NCBI GenBank assembly: GCA_964626205.1
Contig: CAZVED010000002.1
Coordinates: forward strand, 1 to 64,000
Length of the DNA: 64,000 nucleotides
Source: CAZVED01 sp964626205
Lineage (GTDB): Bacteria; Patescibacteriota; Patescibacteriia; SG8-24
Direction: 5' to 3'
A model generated the notes under the pieces. That model had not been told where the DNA came from. It made no database searches and saw only the letters and a list, made by a program, of their open reading frames with translations. A program made the position numbers and the translations under genes. Below are positions 14,864 through 24,109 of the stretch, one piece after another. Numbering within the stretch: position 1 is the stretch's first letter; each line of letters begins with the position of its first letter.

Positions 14864-17785
14864 ATGACAAACACCGCGACAACCGACGCTGGTCTGCAAG
14901 AGGACCCGCATCTCGCAGGACTGAATGACGCTCAACGGGCCGCGGTCCTGCACGACAGTGGCCCACTCCTTATCGTCGCCGGTGCCGGAACCGGTAAGAC
15001 GACAGTCATCACGCGGCGCATCAGCTGGCTCATCGCGAGCGGGAAGGCGAAGCCCGAGGAAATCCTCGCGCTCACCTTCACGGACAAGGCGGCAGGGGAG
15101 ATGACCGAACGCATCGACGCGCAGCTACCGCTCGGCTACGTGGACCTCTGGGTCTCCACGTTCCACGCGTTCTGCCAACGCATGCTCCAGACGCACGGAC
15201 TCGACATCGGGCTCCCGGACGAGTTCCGCCTCCTTTCCGATACTGACGCGTATCTCCTCGTCCGCAAGCACTTCGCCAAGTTCGATTTGGACTACTATCG
15301 TCCGCTGGGTAATCCCAACAAGTTCATCCACGCGCTGCTCAAGCACTTCTCGCGCGCCAAGGACGAAGCCGTGACGCCGGAAGAATATCTCGACCATGCG
15401 CAGGCTGTCGCGCTCGCCCAGGACGGCGGCGAGAACGCAGCCGAGGAATCCGCGCGCCTCACGGAGATCGCGAACGCGTACTTCGTCTACCAGCGCATCC
15501 TTCGCGACGAAGGATGCCTCGACCTCGGCGACCTTGTCGTGCAGACGCTTCGGCTCCTCCGCGAGCGCCCGGCGATTCTCGAGAAATACCGCAAGCAGTT
15601 CAAGTACGTCATCGTCGACGAGTTCCAGGACACGAACTGGTCGCAGTATGAGCTGCTCAAGCTGTTGGCCGGAAAGGACGGCAACATCGTCGTGGTCGGC
15701 GATGACGACCAATCCATCTATAAGTTCCGCGGGGCCAGCGTCTCCAACATCCTCCAGTTCAAGGGCGATTTCCCGACGGCGAAAGAGGTTGTCCTTACAG
15801 ACAACTACCGCTCCACGCAGGACATCCTGGACCTCGCGTACCGCTTCATTCAAAAGAACGACCCGAACCGTCTGGAATACCGCCTTCGCGAGTCCCGCAA
15901 GGAAGGCGAGCCAGCGATCACCAAGCAGCTTGTCTCGCATGCCGAAGGGAAAGGCGAGATTGCACACCTCTCCTTCGGACGGGAAGACGACGAGGCTGCC
16001 GGCGTTGTCGGAAAAATCCTCGAGCTTCGCGAGCGCGAGAAACGCGACTGGAGCGATTTCGCCATCCTTGTGCGCTCCAATTCCGGCGCAGACATGTTCG
16101 CCGACGAGCTGGAGCGCCGCGGCATCCCATACCAGTTCCTCGCGCTCAAAGGCCTCTACGCCAAACCCATCGTGCTCGATACGCTGGCCTATTTCCGGCT
16201 GCTCGATGACTATCATGAATCCTCCGCGCTCTTCCGCGTGCTCTCGTGCCCAGCGTATCGCATCGACGCGAACGACCTCATCGCGCTCAACCACGAAGCG
16301 AAGAAACGCGCAGTCTCGCTTTTCACGCAACTCAACGACCACGCGACGATATCCAGCCTCGCGCCTGCAACACATGCCGAGATCGACCGCCTGCTCAAGG
16401 ACCTCGCAAAGCACTCCGCACTCGCGCAGGAAAAGCGCGTCAGCGAGGTGCTCGTGAAGTTCCTCTACGACTCCGGCTACGCCAAACTCCTCCGCGCCGA
16501 CGACACCCAGGCTGCTCGCGAGCGCGTCAGCCACCTCAAGCAGTTCCTCGACCGCATCAAGCGCTTCGAAGCATCGCACGACGACCCGAACCTCACGCAC
16601 TTCATGGAGGAATTCGAGCTCGAGCGCGAATCCGGCAACACCGGCGGCCTCAAGTTCGACATCGACACCGGTCCGGACATGGTCCGCATCATGACGATTC
16701 ACGCCTCCAAAGGCCTGGAATTCCCGGTCGTCTTCATCGTGAACATGGTCGCGCAGCGGTTCCCGTCCGTGAACCGAGGAGGGGAGATCGAGCTCCCTGA
16801 CGCGCTCACGAAGGAAATCATCCCCGAAGGCGACATCCACCTCGAAGAAGAGCGGCGTCTCGGCTACGTTGCCATCACCCGCGCCAAAGAGCGGCTCTAT
16901 TTCACCTCCGCCGAGGACTACGGCGGCAAGACGAAGAAAAAGCCGTCAAAGTTTCTCGAAGAATTCGGCTTCGTCGAGACTCCGCAGCTCGTCGTGGAGC
17001 ACTCAGCGTTCGAGGAGCCGGAGCGCATTCCGGAAACCGGCCCCCGCTATGAACCACCGCCGTACTTCAGCTTCACCCAGCTCGCGGCCTACGACACCTG
17101 CCCGCTGCAGTATAAGTACGCGCACGTGCTGCGTATTCCGGTGCTCGGCAACTATCAAATGAGTTTCGGAAAAACCATGCACGCGGTCCTCGAACGCCTG
17201 CTCAAGGAGATCGCGGAAAAGCCAGGTGTCGCCGTTCCGCTGGAGCGCGTCCTTGCTATGTACGACGAGGAATGGATCGACGAGTGGTATCCCAGCGCGG
17301 AAGAAAAAGAAAAGTACCGCGAGGAAGGCCGCGCCGCGCTCCTCCGCATCCATAAAGAGATGTCCGAGCATCCGCCGCACCCGCTATTTCTCGAGAAGGA
17401 CTTCATGCTGAAGGTCGGTGAGTTCGGCGTCCGCGGAAAAATCGATCGCATCGACATCGTGGAAGGGGAGACGGGCGTGGAGATCGTGGACTACAAGACC
17501 GGAAAACCGAAAGACAAGCTCGAAGCCGACGACAAGCGACAGCTCCTGCTGTACCACATCGCGGTACAACGGCTCATGGGACTTGAGCCAAAAAAACTCA
17601 CCTTCAAGTACCTCCGCGACGGCTCCGAGGCGAGCTTTGTCGGTACGGAGAAAGACGTCGCGAAGTTCGAGAGCGCGTTGGAAGAGCAGATGACGCAAAT
17701 CCGGTCGGCGGACTTCACGCCGAGCCCTGGCATGCACTGCAAGTACTGCGACTTCAAGAACATCTGCGACTTCAGTGCGGCGTAA
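14864..17785 (+). CDS. UvrD/AddA-type helicase fused to an AddB-like PD-(D/E)XK nuclease
   Basis: This is a 973-residue superfamily 1A helicase. Walker A G-A-G-T-G-K-T-T is near 40, motif II V-D-E-F-Q-D-T-N near 250, motif III G-D-D-D-Q-S-I-Y-K-F-R-G near 279, motif V I-H-A-S-K-G-L-E-F near 611 and motif VI V-A-I-T-R-A-K-E-R near 667. The C-terminal third is a RecB-family nuclease: V-D-Y-K-T-G-K near 875 carries the catalytic D and K. A cysteine in D-T-C-P-L-Q-Y near 744, with three in C-K-Y-C-x6-C at the end, would bind a 4Fe-4S cluster as in AddB. It probably processes DNA ends for recombination. A weak CATCCT box lies 6 bases before the ATG. Confidence 0.9.
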   Translation: MTNTATTDAGLQEDPHLAGLNDAQRAAVLHDSGPLLIVAGAGTGKTTVITRRISWLIASGKAKPEEILALTFTDKAAGEMTERIDAQLPLGYVDLWVSTFHAFCQRMLQTHGLDIGLPDEFRLLSDTDAYLLVRKHFAKFDLDYYRPLGNPNKFIHALLKHFSRAKDEAVTPEEYLDHAQAVALAQDGGENAAEESARLTEIANAYFVYQRILRDEGCLDLGDLVVQTLRLLRERPAILEKYRKQFKYVIVDEFQDTNWSQYELLKLLAGKDGNIVVVGDDDQSIYKFRGASVSNILQFKGDFPTAKEVVLTDNYRSTQDILDLAYRFIQKNDPNRLEYRLRESRKEGEPAITKQLVSHAEGKGEIAHLSFGREDDEAAGVVGKILELREREKRDWSDFAILVRSNSGADMFADELERRGIPYQFLALKGLYAKPIVLDTLAYFRLLDDYHESSALFRVLSCPAYRIDANDLIALNHEAKKRAVSLFTQLNDHATISSLAPATHAEIDRLLKDLAKHSALAQEKRVSEVLVKFLYDSGYAKLLRADDTQAARERVSHLKQFLDRIKRFEASHDDPNLTHFMEEFELERESGNTGGLKFDIDTGPDMVRIMTIHASKGLEFPVVFIVNMVAQRFPSVNRGGEIELPDALTKEIIPEGDIHLEEERRLGYVAITRAKERLYFTSAEDYGGKTKKKPSKFLEEFGFVETPQLVVEHSAFEEPERIPETGPRYEPPPYFSFTQLAAYDTCPLQYKYAHVLRIPVLGNYQMSFGKTMHAVLERLLKEIAEKPGVAVPLERVLAMYDEEWIDEWYPSAEEKEKYREEGRAALLRIHKEMSEHPPHPLFLEKDFMLKVGEFGVRGKIDRIDIVEGETGVEIVDYKTGKPKDKLEADDKRQLLLYHIAVQRLMGLEPKKLTFKYLRDGSEASFVGTEKDVAKFESALEEQMTQIRSADFTPSPGMHCKYCDFKNICDFSAA

Positions 17786-17812
17786 GCGACGCGCGTGCTA
17801 TACTGACTGCCT

Positions 17813-18193
17813 ATGACCCTTCGGAGCTATCTTGCCAGCATGTTCGCGGGAACCGTCCTCGCCTGGACCGGTGTCGCCATGATCCTCACGCGCACGGACC
17901 CTGCAGACGCGCGCGCCGTCGTGCTCGGCATCTTCTATACCGCATTGTTCCTCGCGCTCACCGGAACGTTCTCGCTCGCGGGATTCGGCCTGCGCATGGG
18001 ACTCCTCAAGCAGCAGTACTTCGTCTCACGACAGGTCCTCGTCGCGTTTCGGCAGGCACTCCTTCTGTCGCTCCTTCTGGTCATCGCGCTGATGCTCCAG
18101 AGCAAAGGCATCCTCACCTGGTGGAACGCGCTGCTCATCCTTGGTGCGGTCACGCTCTTGGAGTCCTTCTTCATTTCCGCCAAAACACCGTAA
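17813..18193 (+). CDS. Small four-helix membrane protein of unknown function
   Basis: The 126 residues contain four hydrophobic segments (about 5-25, 37-60, 80-97, 103-121) and no soluble domain. No family name can be given. It has a TGCTATACT extended -10 box (hexamer 17799-17804) ending 8 bases before the ATG, so the transcript is probably leaderless. It directly precedes the mreB promoter. Genes of this size and topology are frequent next to mre operons in CPR genomes, but no role is known. Confidence 0.75.
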   Translation: MTLRSYLASMFAGTVLAWTGVAMILTRTDPADARAVVLGIFYTALFLALTGTFSLAGFGLRMGLLKQQYFVSRQVLVAFRQALLLSLLLVIALMLQSKGILTWWNALLILGAVTLLESFFISAKTP

Positions 18194-18206
18194 GTAAGGA
18201 GCAGTC

Positions 18207-18235
18207 TTGCTTGTCCGTAGGGGCGTGGGTATACT
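18207..18235 (+). promoter_or_regulatory. mreB promoter
   Basis: TTGCTT, a 17-base spacer and TATACT are followed by a leader of about 50 bases that contains a GTTTCC/GGAAAC hairpin before the ATG at 18289. Confidence 0.65.
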
Positions 18236-18288
18236 CATCGGGACCTGCAACGGTTTCCTTTTTTGTGGAAACGCTTTGAACAACTCCG

Positions 18289-19359
18289 ATGTTCAACAAT
18301 GTCTTAGGAAAATTCTCGCGCGATCTCGGTATCGATCTGGGAACCGCGAACACGCTGGTCTACAGCAAGGACAAGGGCATCATCATCAATGAGCCCTCTG
18401 TCGTCGCGCTCAACATGCGCACCGGACAGATTCTTGCTGTCGGCAGCGCGGCAAAGGAGATGGTCGGCAAGACACCGGCGCATATCGTGACCGTCCGTCC
18501 GCTCGTTTCCGGCATCATCTCGGACTTCGAGGTCACGGAGAAGATGCTGAAGTACTTCTTCGAGAAAGCCCATCGCGACGGTTTCTCCTTTTTGCCGCGT
18601 CCGCGTGTCGTCATCGGCGTGCCGCTCGACCTCACGGAAGTGGAGCGTAAAGCCGTGGAAGACGCCGCGCTCAACGCCGGCGCGCGCGAGGTGTACCTCA
18701 TCGAGGAACCGATGGCTGCCGCCATCGGCGCACGCATGCCGATTTCAGACCCCATCGGCAACATGGTCGTCGACATCGGTGGTGGCACCACGGAAATCGC
18801 CGTCATCTCGCTCGGCGGCGTCGTCACCTGGAAGTCCATCCCGGTCGCCGGCGATGAACTCAACCGCAATATCGTCCACTTCGCGCGCGAGCACTTCAAC
18901 TTGCTGCTTGGCGAGCGCGTCGCGGAAAATATCAAGATTCGTATCGGTACGGCACTCGCACCGGAAGAAGCGATGGAAATCGAAATGCGTGGTCGCGACA
19001 TGGTCACCGGCCTTCCCAAGGAAATCATCGTGAATGACGAACAGATTCGCACCTCCATCGAGCGCTCGGTGAAGACCATCGTCGAACATATCAAGACCGT
19101 CCTCGAATCGACCCCGCCGGAGCTCGTCGCCGACATCTACGAGCGCGGCATCGTGCTCACAGGCGGCGGAGCGTTGCTCCACGGACTCGACAAGCTCATC
19201 TCGCGCGCGGCTGCTATTCCGGTCCGCGTCGCCGACGACCCGCTCACCTGCGTGGTCCGCGGCACCGGCATCCTCCTGGACAGCATCGACCTTCTTAGGA
19301 ACATCGCGCTCCCGTCCTCGCAAGACATGGAGCGCCAGCACACGACCGCGTCTTCCTAA
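18289..19359 (+). CDS. mreB: Rod-shape actin homologue MreB
   Basis: This 356-residue actin-like ATPase assembles on the inner membrane and guides lateral wall synthesis. Phosphate-1 motif D-L-G-T-A-N-T is at about 13-19, phosphate-2 V-D-I-G-G-G-T-T-E near 163, and the adenosine motif L-T-G-G-G-A-L-L near 288. The N-terminus F-N-N-V-L-G-K-F could act as the membrane helix. It is the first gene of mreB-mreC-mreD-PBP2, with a 21-base gap to mreC. It is a normal-length, intact gene. Confidence 0.97.
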   Translation: MFNNVLGKFSRDLGIDLGTANTLVYSKDKGIIINEPSVVALNMRTGQILAVGSAAKEMVGKTPAHIVTVRPLVSGIISDFEVTEKMLKYFFEKAHRDGFSFLPRPRVVIGVPLDLTEVERKAVEDAALNAGAREVYLIEEPMAAAIGARMPISDPIGNMVVDIGGGTTEIAVISLGGVVTWKSIPVAGDELNRNIVHFAREHFNLLLGERVAENIKIRIGTALAPEEAMEIEMRGRDMVTGLPKEIIVNDEQIRTSIERSVKTIVEHIKTVLESTPPELVADIYERGIVLTGGGALLHGLDKLISRAAAIPVRVADDPLTCVVRGTGILLDSIDLLRNIALPSSQDMERQHTTASS

Positions 19360-19380
19360 ACGGCGCGGCATCTACCCGTC

Positions 19381-20199
19381 ATGCCTCGCTCGCGCACACC
19401 ACGGACCATCGTCGGCGTGACCGCGTTCCTCATCGTACTGTGGATCGCCGCCTCGCTCGGCTGGCTCGCGTCGATCACGGCGCCACTATCACGTTTTTTC
19501 GTATCCGCCACGGCGCCGCTGCATGACGCGACGGTCGCGGCGACTGCGGATGACGCTGCGGATACCGCATCGCTGAGCGCTGACGAGCTCCGCCGCCGTT
19601 TCGAGCGGGTGAGCGTGGAAAACGCACGCCTACGCAATGCCATGGAAGAAGCGGAGGCGCTCAAGGCGGCGCTTGGGTATCGCGACCGTTTCGACGATGT
19701 CCTCCTTGCGGCGCGCGTCATCTCCTCCCTGCAGGATCCGATTGACGCCAGCTTCCTTATCGATCGTGGAAGCGCAGACGGGGTGATTGCCGGGCAAGCC
19801 GTCATCATCGACGACGGCGTGCTCGTCGGCAAGGTGACCGAGGTCGGAACGCACACGGCGCGCGTTCGATCGCTGACGGATTCCCGAAGCGCGGTGGCGG
19901 TGACGATACGGACAGGGCAGGGGACGGTCGGCGTCCTCAACGGAGACCGCGGACTCAGTCTGCACATCACCCTCATCCCACAGAGCGAGATCCTGACGCC
20001 GGGAGACGTCGTCATCACGTCAGGACTTGAGCCGGGAATCCGTCGCGGCCTGCTCGTCGGCACCATTGAAAAGGTGACACGTGAGACGCAGGGCCCGTTC
20101 CAAACCGCGACGGTCCTGCCGTTCCTCGGCGCGCGCAGACCGACCTTCGTACAAATCCTCTCCGCCGGAGCGGATGTCACGGATGCCGGCACGCTATGA
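19381..20199 (+). CDS. mreC: Rod-shape-determining protein MreC
   Basis: The 272 residues include one N-terminal membrane anchor (about 10-33), a coiled coil (60-95, R-R-R-F-E-R-V-S-V-E-N) and a double beta-barrel periplasmic domain with the family landmark D-R-G-S-A-D-G-V near 128-135. MreC links MreB to the transpeptidase. The stop overlaps the mreD start by 4 bases (ATGA), indicating translational coupling. Confidence 0.92.
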   Translation: MPRSRTPRTIVGVTAFLIVLWIAASLGWLASITAPLSRFFVSATAPLHDATVAATADDAADTASLSADELRRRFERVSVENARLRNAMEEAEALKAALGYRDRFDDVLLAARVISSLQDPIDASFLIDRGSADGVIAGQAVIIDDGVLVGKVTEVGTHTARVRSLTDSRSAVAVTIRTGQGTVGVLNGDRGLSLHITLIPQSEILTPGDVVITSGLEPGIRRGLLVGTIEKVTRETQGPFQTATVLPFLGARRPTFVQILSAGADVTDAGTL

Positions 20200-20720
20200 T
20201 CGGGGTCGCTATCGCCATCGTCGCAGCCATCGCGCTCACGGCGCTCCAGGTCGGCGTCGTTCCGGCGTTGCCCGCACCGTACGCGTTACTACACCTTCCG
20301 CTCATCGCCGTCGTTCGTGAACTGTCCGTCTTCCGTTTCAAGAACGCCTTCGCCATCGCGATAACGACAGGGCTCATCATCGACCTGCTCACGGCAACGG
20401 CATTCGGCGCAGAAACGGGGATTCTGCTCCTCCTCACGTTCGTCCTTATGACGCTCTTCACGCGCGTCTTCACGAACTCGTCGCTTCCTGCGCTCCTTGC
20501 TCTCAATACCGCCGGATGGCTCGCAATGCACGCCGTATTCTTCCTGCGTTCCGTCATCACGGCGACGTTCGCAGGCGGCGATGTCGGCATGCTTGTGGGC
20601 TGGGACCGTGTTGTGCCACTTATCGGCGGCCTCGGAATCCAGCTCCTTGCGGTCATTGCCGTGGCCATGCTCGTTGCAGGTATCCGGCATATCGTTGGAT
20701 CCGTCATCATCCTCCGCTGA
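20196..20720 (+). CDS. mreD: Rod-shape-determining protein MreD
   Basis: This is a 174-residue integral membrane protein with about five hydrophobic segments. Sequence conservation in MreD is low, so the call rests mainly on size, topology, the phase-1 overlap with mreC and the following PBP2 gene. The motif F-K-N-A-F-A-I-A-I-T-T-G-L-I-I-D-L near 49-65 fits the family helix that carries a conserved Asp. It forms the MreCD membrane complex. Confidence 0.85.
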   Translation: MIGVAIAIVAAIALTALQVGVVPALPAPYALLHLPLIAVVRELSVFRFKNAFAIAITTGLIIDLLTATAFGAETGILLLLTFVLMTLFTRVFTNSSLPALLALNTAGWLAMHAVFFLRSVITATFAGGDVGMLVGWDRVVPLIGGLGIQLLAVIAVAMLVAGIRHIVGSVIILR

Positions 20721-20725
20721 CCATC

Positions 20726-22696
20726 ATGTCCATGCGCCGCAACGACGACTACGACGACTACGGATCGCCCTTCCCGCTCTCCGGCGAAGATGGCAGTTTC
20801 GGCGCGCTCGGTGGCACCCGGCATCCGACCATCGCGGAAACGCCCGTCGATGGCGTCATGGAGGACGGCGACACCGCACGGACCGGGTATGTCGGACTCT
20901 CGGTCGACTCCCGTCGTCTTGCCACGGCGCTCATCCTCCTTTCTTCGCTCCTCGTCGCTGTGACCGTACGTGCTGCGCAGTTTCAGCTCGCGGAAGGATC
21001 GACCTATCGTGCTCGCGCGGAAGGCAACCGAAGTCGCATCGAATGGATTCCAGCGGATCGCGGCATCATCTACGACCGCAACGGCGTCCCGCTCGTCAGT
21101 AACGTCCCGACCTTCGCCGCGACCGTCGTTCCGGCCGACCTTCCAAAAGAGGACGCCGAACGCAAGGAGCTCGTCGCTACTGTCGCGGACACGCTCGGTA
21201 TCACGCCGCTCGATATCGAGACGCACCTCGACGAATTCGGATCGTTCATGGCCGCACCGGTCGCAGTCCACGAGAATCTCGATCACGACCAGAGCGTACT
21301 CTTGAGCATCGCCGCGATGCGTTGGCCGTCCATCGCCGTGCGCACCGGCATGCGTCGCGAGTACGCATACCGCGACTCTGCAGGATCTCTCGCGCACCTG
21401 CTCGGCTACCAAGGAAAGATCTCCCCGAGCGAACTCGATGCTGGACGCGAATCCGGCTATCTGCCGACGGATCTTGTCGGGAAATCCGGACTGGAGCGGC
21501 AGTACGAGACGGCACTGCGCGGCACGTACGGACGCAAGCGCATCGAAGTCGACGCGACCGGCCGGCAAAAGACCGTCATCGCGGAAGAGCCATCGGTGCC
21601 CGGAGCGAACATCGTGCTCGCCATCGACCTCGACCTCCAAGAGCAGGCGGAAGCCGCGCTCAAGCGCTCGCTTGCGCTCCACCGCAAGACCCGCGGATCC
21701 GTCATCGTCATGCGACCCGAAACAGGAGAGGTGCTCGCCATGGTCAGCGAGCCGCATTTCGACAATACTCTTTTTTCGGAAGGCATCTCGCAGGAGGATT
21801 TCCGCCTGCTCAACGAGAACCCAGACCATCCCATGTTCGCGCGCGCCATCTCCGCCTCGCTCGCGAGCGGTTCCGTATTCAAGCCGGTCGTCGCTGCCGC
21901 CGCAATCGACGAAGGCATCGTCACGCCAGCGACTTCGTTCCTGTCGACGGGCGGACTCCGCATCGGGCAGTGGGTCTTCCCGGACTGGAAGGCCGGCGGG
22001 CACGGTATCACCAACCTCGCAAAAGCACTCGCCGAGTCCGTGAACACCTGGTTCTACATCGTCGGAGGAGGATATGATGGTCGCGAAGGCCTCGGCATCG
22101 ACCGGATGATGGAGTACGCGAAACGTTTCGGGTTCGGATCGACGCTCGGTATCGACCTTCCAGGCGAAGGGGCCGGCTTCTTGCCGTCGCGCGAATGGAA
22201 AGAATCCGTCACGAACGAGCCATGGTACATCGGCAATACCTACCACGCCTCCATCGGACAAGGCGACATCCTCGTCACGCCGCTCCAGGTCGCATCCATG
22301 ACCGCGGCCATCGCGAACGGCGGCGCGCTCATGCGCCCGCAGGTCGTGAACGCGTATATCACCTCCGATGGGGAGCGGACGGTCGTCGCGCCAGAGGTCA
22401 TTACTCCGCAGGTCGTCTCTGACCGCGCTATCGCCGCAGTCCGCGAAGGCATGCGGCAGGCCGTCACGCTCGGAAGCGCCCGCTCGCTCTCGCTCCTGCC
22501 CGTTTCCGCCGCCGGAAAGACCGGTACCGCACAGTGGAGTTCCACAAAGGCTCCGCACGCCTGGTTCACGTCGTTCGCGCCGTACGAAAATCCCGAGCTG
22601 GTCATCACGGTCATCGTGGAAGAAGGTGTCGAGGGTTCGGTCGCGGCGACGCCTGTCGCACGCGAGATCTACGCTTGGTACTTCGGGCGGAAGTAA
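20726..22696 (+). CDS. mrdA: Penicillin-binding protein 2 (elongation transpeptidase)
   Basis: This is a 656-residue class B PBP. The ATG at 20726 follows mreD by 5 bases. An acidic disordered cytoplasmic tail (1-55) precedes the membrane anchor (about 68-92). A pedestal/dimerisation domain with D-R-G-I-I-Y-D-R-N-G follows. Transpeptidase motifs are complete: S383-V-F-K386, S438-V-N440 and K598-T-G600. It cross-links peptidoglycan during cell elongation with the MreBCD scaffold. The roughly 55-residue acidic N-terminal tail is longer than in E. coli PBP2. It is the last gene of the operon. Confidence 0.94.
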   Translation: MSMRRNDDYDDYGSPFPLSGEDGSFGALGGTRHPTIAETPVDGVMEDGDTARTGYVGLSVDSRRLATALILLSSLLVAVTVRAAQFQLAEGSTYRARAEGNRSRIEWIPADRGIIYDRNGVPLVSNVPTFAATVVPADLPKEDAERKELVATVADTLGITPLDIETHLDEFGSFMAAPVAVHENLDHDQSVLLSIAAMRWPSIAVRTGMRREYAYRDSAGSLAHLLGYQGKISPSELDAGRESGYLPTDLVGKSGLERQYETALRGTYGRKRIEVDATGRQKTVIAEEPSVPGANIVLAIDLDLQEQAEAALKRSLALHRKTRGSVIVMRPETGEVLAMVSEPHFDNTLFSEGISQEDFRLLNENPDHPMFARAISASLASGSVFKPVVAAAAIDEGIVTPATSFLSTGGLRIGQWVFPDWKAGGHGITNLAKALAESVNTWFYIVGGGYDGREGLGIDRMMEYAKRFGFGSTLGIDLPGEGAGFLPSREWKESVTNEPWYIGNTYHASIGQGDILVTPLQVASMTAAIANGGALMRPQVVNAYITSDGERTVVAPEVITPQVVSDRAIAAVREGMRQAVTLGSARSLSLLPVSAAGKTGTAQWSSTKAPHAWFTSFAPYENPELVITVIVEEGVEGSVAATPVAREIYAWYFGRK

Positions 22697-22710
22697 ACGG
22701 CGGCGTTGAA

Positions 22711-22825
22711 GGTGACCCGTCCGGCAGCCCGTCCCAGCGCACGATTGTCCGGGCGGGTTGAAAGGAAATCCCGCCCTTTGCTAGGTGATCCTCGTGCGCC
22801 GGGCCGTCCTGCCGGACGGGTCACC
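22711..22825. repeat. 115-base nested palindrome
   Basis: Three nested inverted repeats share one centre: GGTGACCCGTCCGGCAG (22711-22727) with its exact complement at 22809-22825; GCGCACGA (22737-22744) with TCGTGCGC (22792-22799); and GGGCGGG (22751-22757) with CCCGCCC (22770-22776) followed by TTTG. The inner stem could terminate the mre operon. The outer 17-base perfect arms are not needed for that and suggest a MITE-like element or a structured RNA. Confidence 0.75.
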
Positions 22826-22847
22826 CAAGCACCCACGACATTCCTAC

Positions 22848-22877
22848 GAAAAAAGACGGGGTATCGACCCCGTCTTT
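22848..22877 (-). terminator. pyrE terminator
   Basis: AAAGACGGGG/CCCCGTCTTT with a TTTTTT tract on the minus strand lies 5 bases beyond the pyrE stop. Confidence 0.88.
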
Positions 22878-22882
22878 GCAGC

Positions 22883-23527
22883 TCATGTCATCGCGCCCGC
22901 TCGACGCGCAAGGTATTCCGCACCCTTGCCGACCGACGTGTTTACCGGCACTCCCTGCGCACAGAGCGGACAAGCGGCCTCCGGAAACGTCTCGAGATGC
23001 AGCGTGAGGAGCACGTGCAGCTTCGGTACATCGCCGACATCCTTCGCCGTGACACCTCCACGGTTCACGAGCGCGGCGACACCGACAACGTCGCCGCCGT
23101 TCAAACGAACGGCCTCCACGGTACTTCGTGCGGATGTGCCGGTCGTGAGGACATCCTCTACGACGAGCACGCGACGATTCTTCACGCGCAGGTCGTACCC
23201 GCGATTCAGCACGTAACCGCCCTTGCCGTCCTTCTCGGCATACAGCGACTCGCAGTACCCGCCGTTCCCGCACAGCGCGTCGGCGACATGCTGCGAAAGG
23301 ATGATGCCTCCCAGCGACGGACCGACGACCGCCGCGACCATGTCTTGGTAGAACGGCGCTGCGAGCAAAGAACAGAGCCACCCGACGCGGCGCGTATCCG
23401 GATAGAGGGCATCCTTGTTCACGTACGCCGAGCCGTGCGTGCCGGACGCGTACACCACGTGGCTTCCGGTGATGATTGCCCGCGCACGTTCGAGCTCTGC
23501 GGCAACCTTGAGCGCTTCGTCTGACAT
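22883..23527 (-). CDS. pyrE: Orotate phosphoribosyltransferase (PyrE-like)
   Basis: This is a 214-residue type I phosphoribosyltransferase. The start at 23527 has a perfect GGAGG site. The PRPP-binding loop V-L-V-V-E-D-V-L-T-T-G-T-S is near 124-136. The early segment S-G-T-H-G-S-A-Y-V-N-K and the P-S-L-G-G loop fit orotate phosphoribosyltransferase, which makes OMP from orotate. No other de novo pyrimidine gene is in the window, so another base could be the substrate. A C-terminal C-P-L-C pair is unusual and may bind metal. It is convergent with the mre operon and divergent from greA. Confidence 0.78.
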   Translation of the reverse strand: MSDEALKVAAELERARAIITGSHVVYASGTHGSAYVNKDALYPDTRRVGWLCSLLAAPFYQDMVAAVVGPSLGGIILSQHVADALCGNGGYCESLYAEKDGKGGYVLNRGYDLRVKNRRVLVVEDVLTTGTSARSTVEAVRLNGGDVVGVAALVNRGGVTAKDVGDVPKLHVLLTLHLETFPEAACPLCAQGVPVNTSVGKGAEYLARRAGAMT

Positions 23528-23608
23528 CGGATCCTCCTGAGCAGTGGGCCTTTTGGCTGCGGGGAATGTGACAGAAGACTGCCATTTCGTCAACACTCAG
23601 CGATTTTA

Positions 23609-23637
23609 TTGACATCCCAGCGCCGCACCCCTACCAT
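23609..23637 (+). promoter_or_regulatory. greA promoter
   Basis: TTGACA (23609-23614), a 17-base spacer and TACCAT (23632-23637) end 9 bases before the greA ATG, so transcription starts at or next to the start codon. Confidence 0.7.
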
Positions 23638-23646
23638 TACCCGCAT

Positions 23647-24108
23647 ATGCACACGACACCGGTCTACCTCTCCAAGGAGGGGTTCGAGAAATTCAAGGCT
23701 GAACTGCACTATCTGCGGACGACAAAGCGTCCGGAGATTTCCAAACGTATCGAAGCGGCGAAAGAGCACGGCGACCTCAAGGAGAATGCCGAGTACCACG
23801 ATGCCCGCGATGAAGCCGCGTTCGTCGACGGACGCATCTTGGAGCTCGATGACATGCTGCGGAACGCGCTCCTCATCGGCGAAGGTGCAAAGGACCAGGT
23901 CACGGTCGGTTCCACCGTGTCCGTCGCCTACGACGGAAAAGAGAAGACGTTCACCGTCGTCGGTTCTCACGAGGCAGACCCGATTGGTGGGCGTATCTCC
24001 AACGAATCACCCATCGGCAAGGCGCTCCTCGGTAAGAAGGTCGGGGAGTCTGCCACAGTCACGCTCCCCAAGAACGACGTCACCTACACCATCACCGCAA
24101 TCCGCTGA
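23647..24108 (+). CDS. greA: Transcription elongation factor GreA
   Basis: This 153-residue factor rescues backtracked RNA polymerase by stimulating RNA cleavage. The N-terminal coiled coil contains the catalytic acidic tip (K-E-N-A-E-Y-H-D-A-R-D-E near 46-57). The C-terminal FKBP-like domain includes S-P-I-G-K-A-L-L-G. The length is normal. It is followed after one base by lysS, forming a two-gene unit. Confidence 0.96.
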   Translation: MHTTPVYLSKEGFEKFKAELHYLRTTKRPEISKRIEAAKEHGDLKENAEYHDARDEAAFVDGRILELDDMLRNALLIGEGAKDQVTVGSTVSVAYDGKEKTFTVVGSHEADPIGGRISNESPIGKALLGKKVGESATVTLPKNDVTYTITAIR

Positions 24109-24109
24109 T

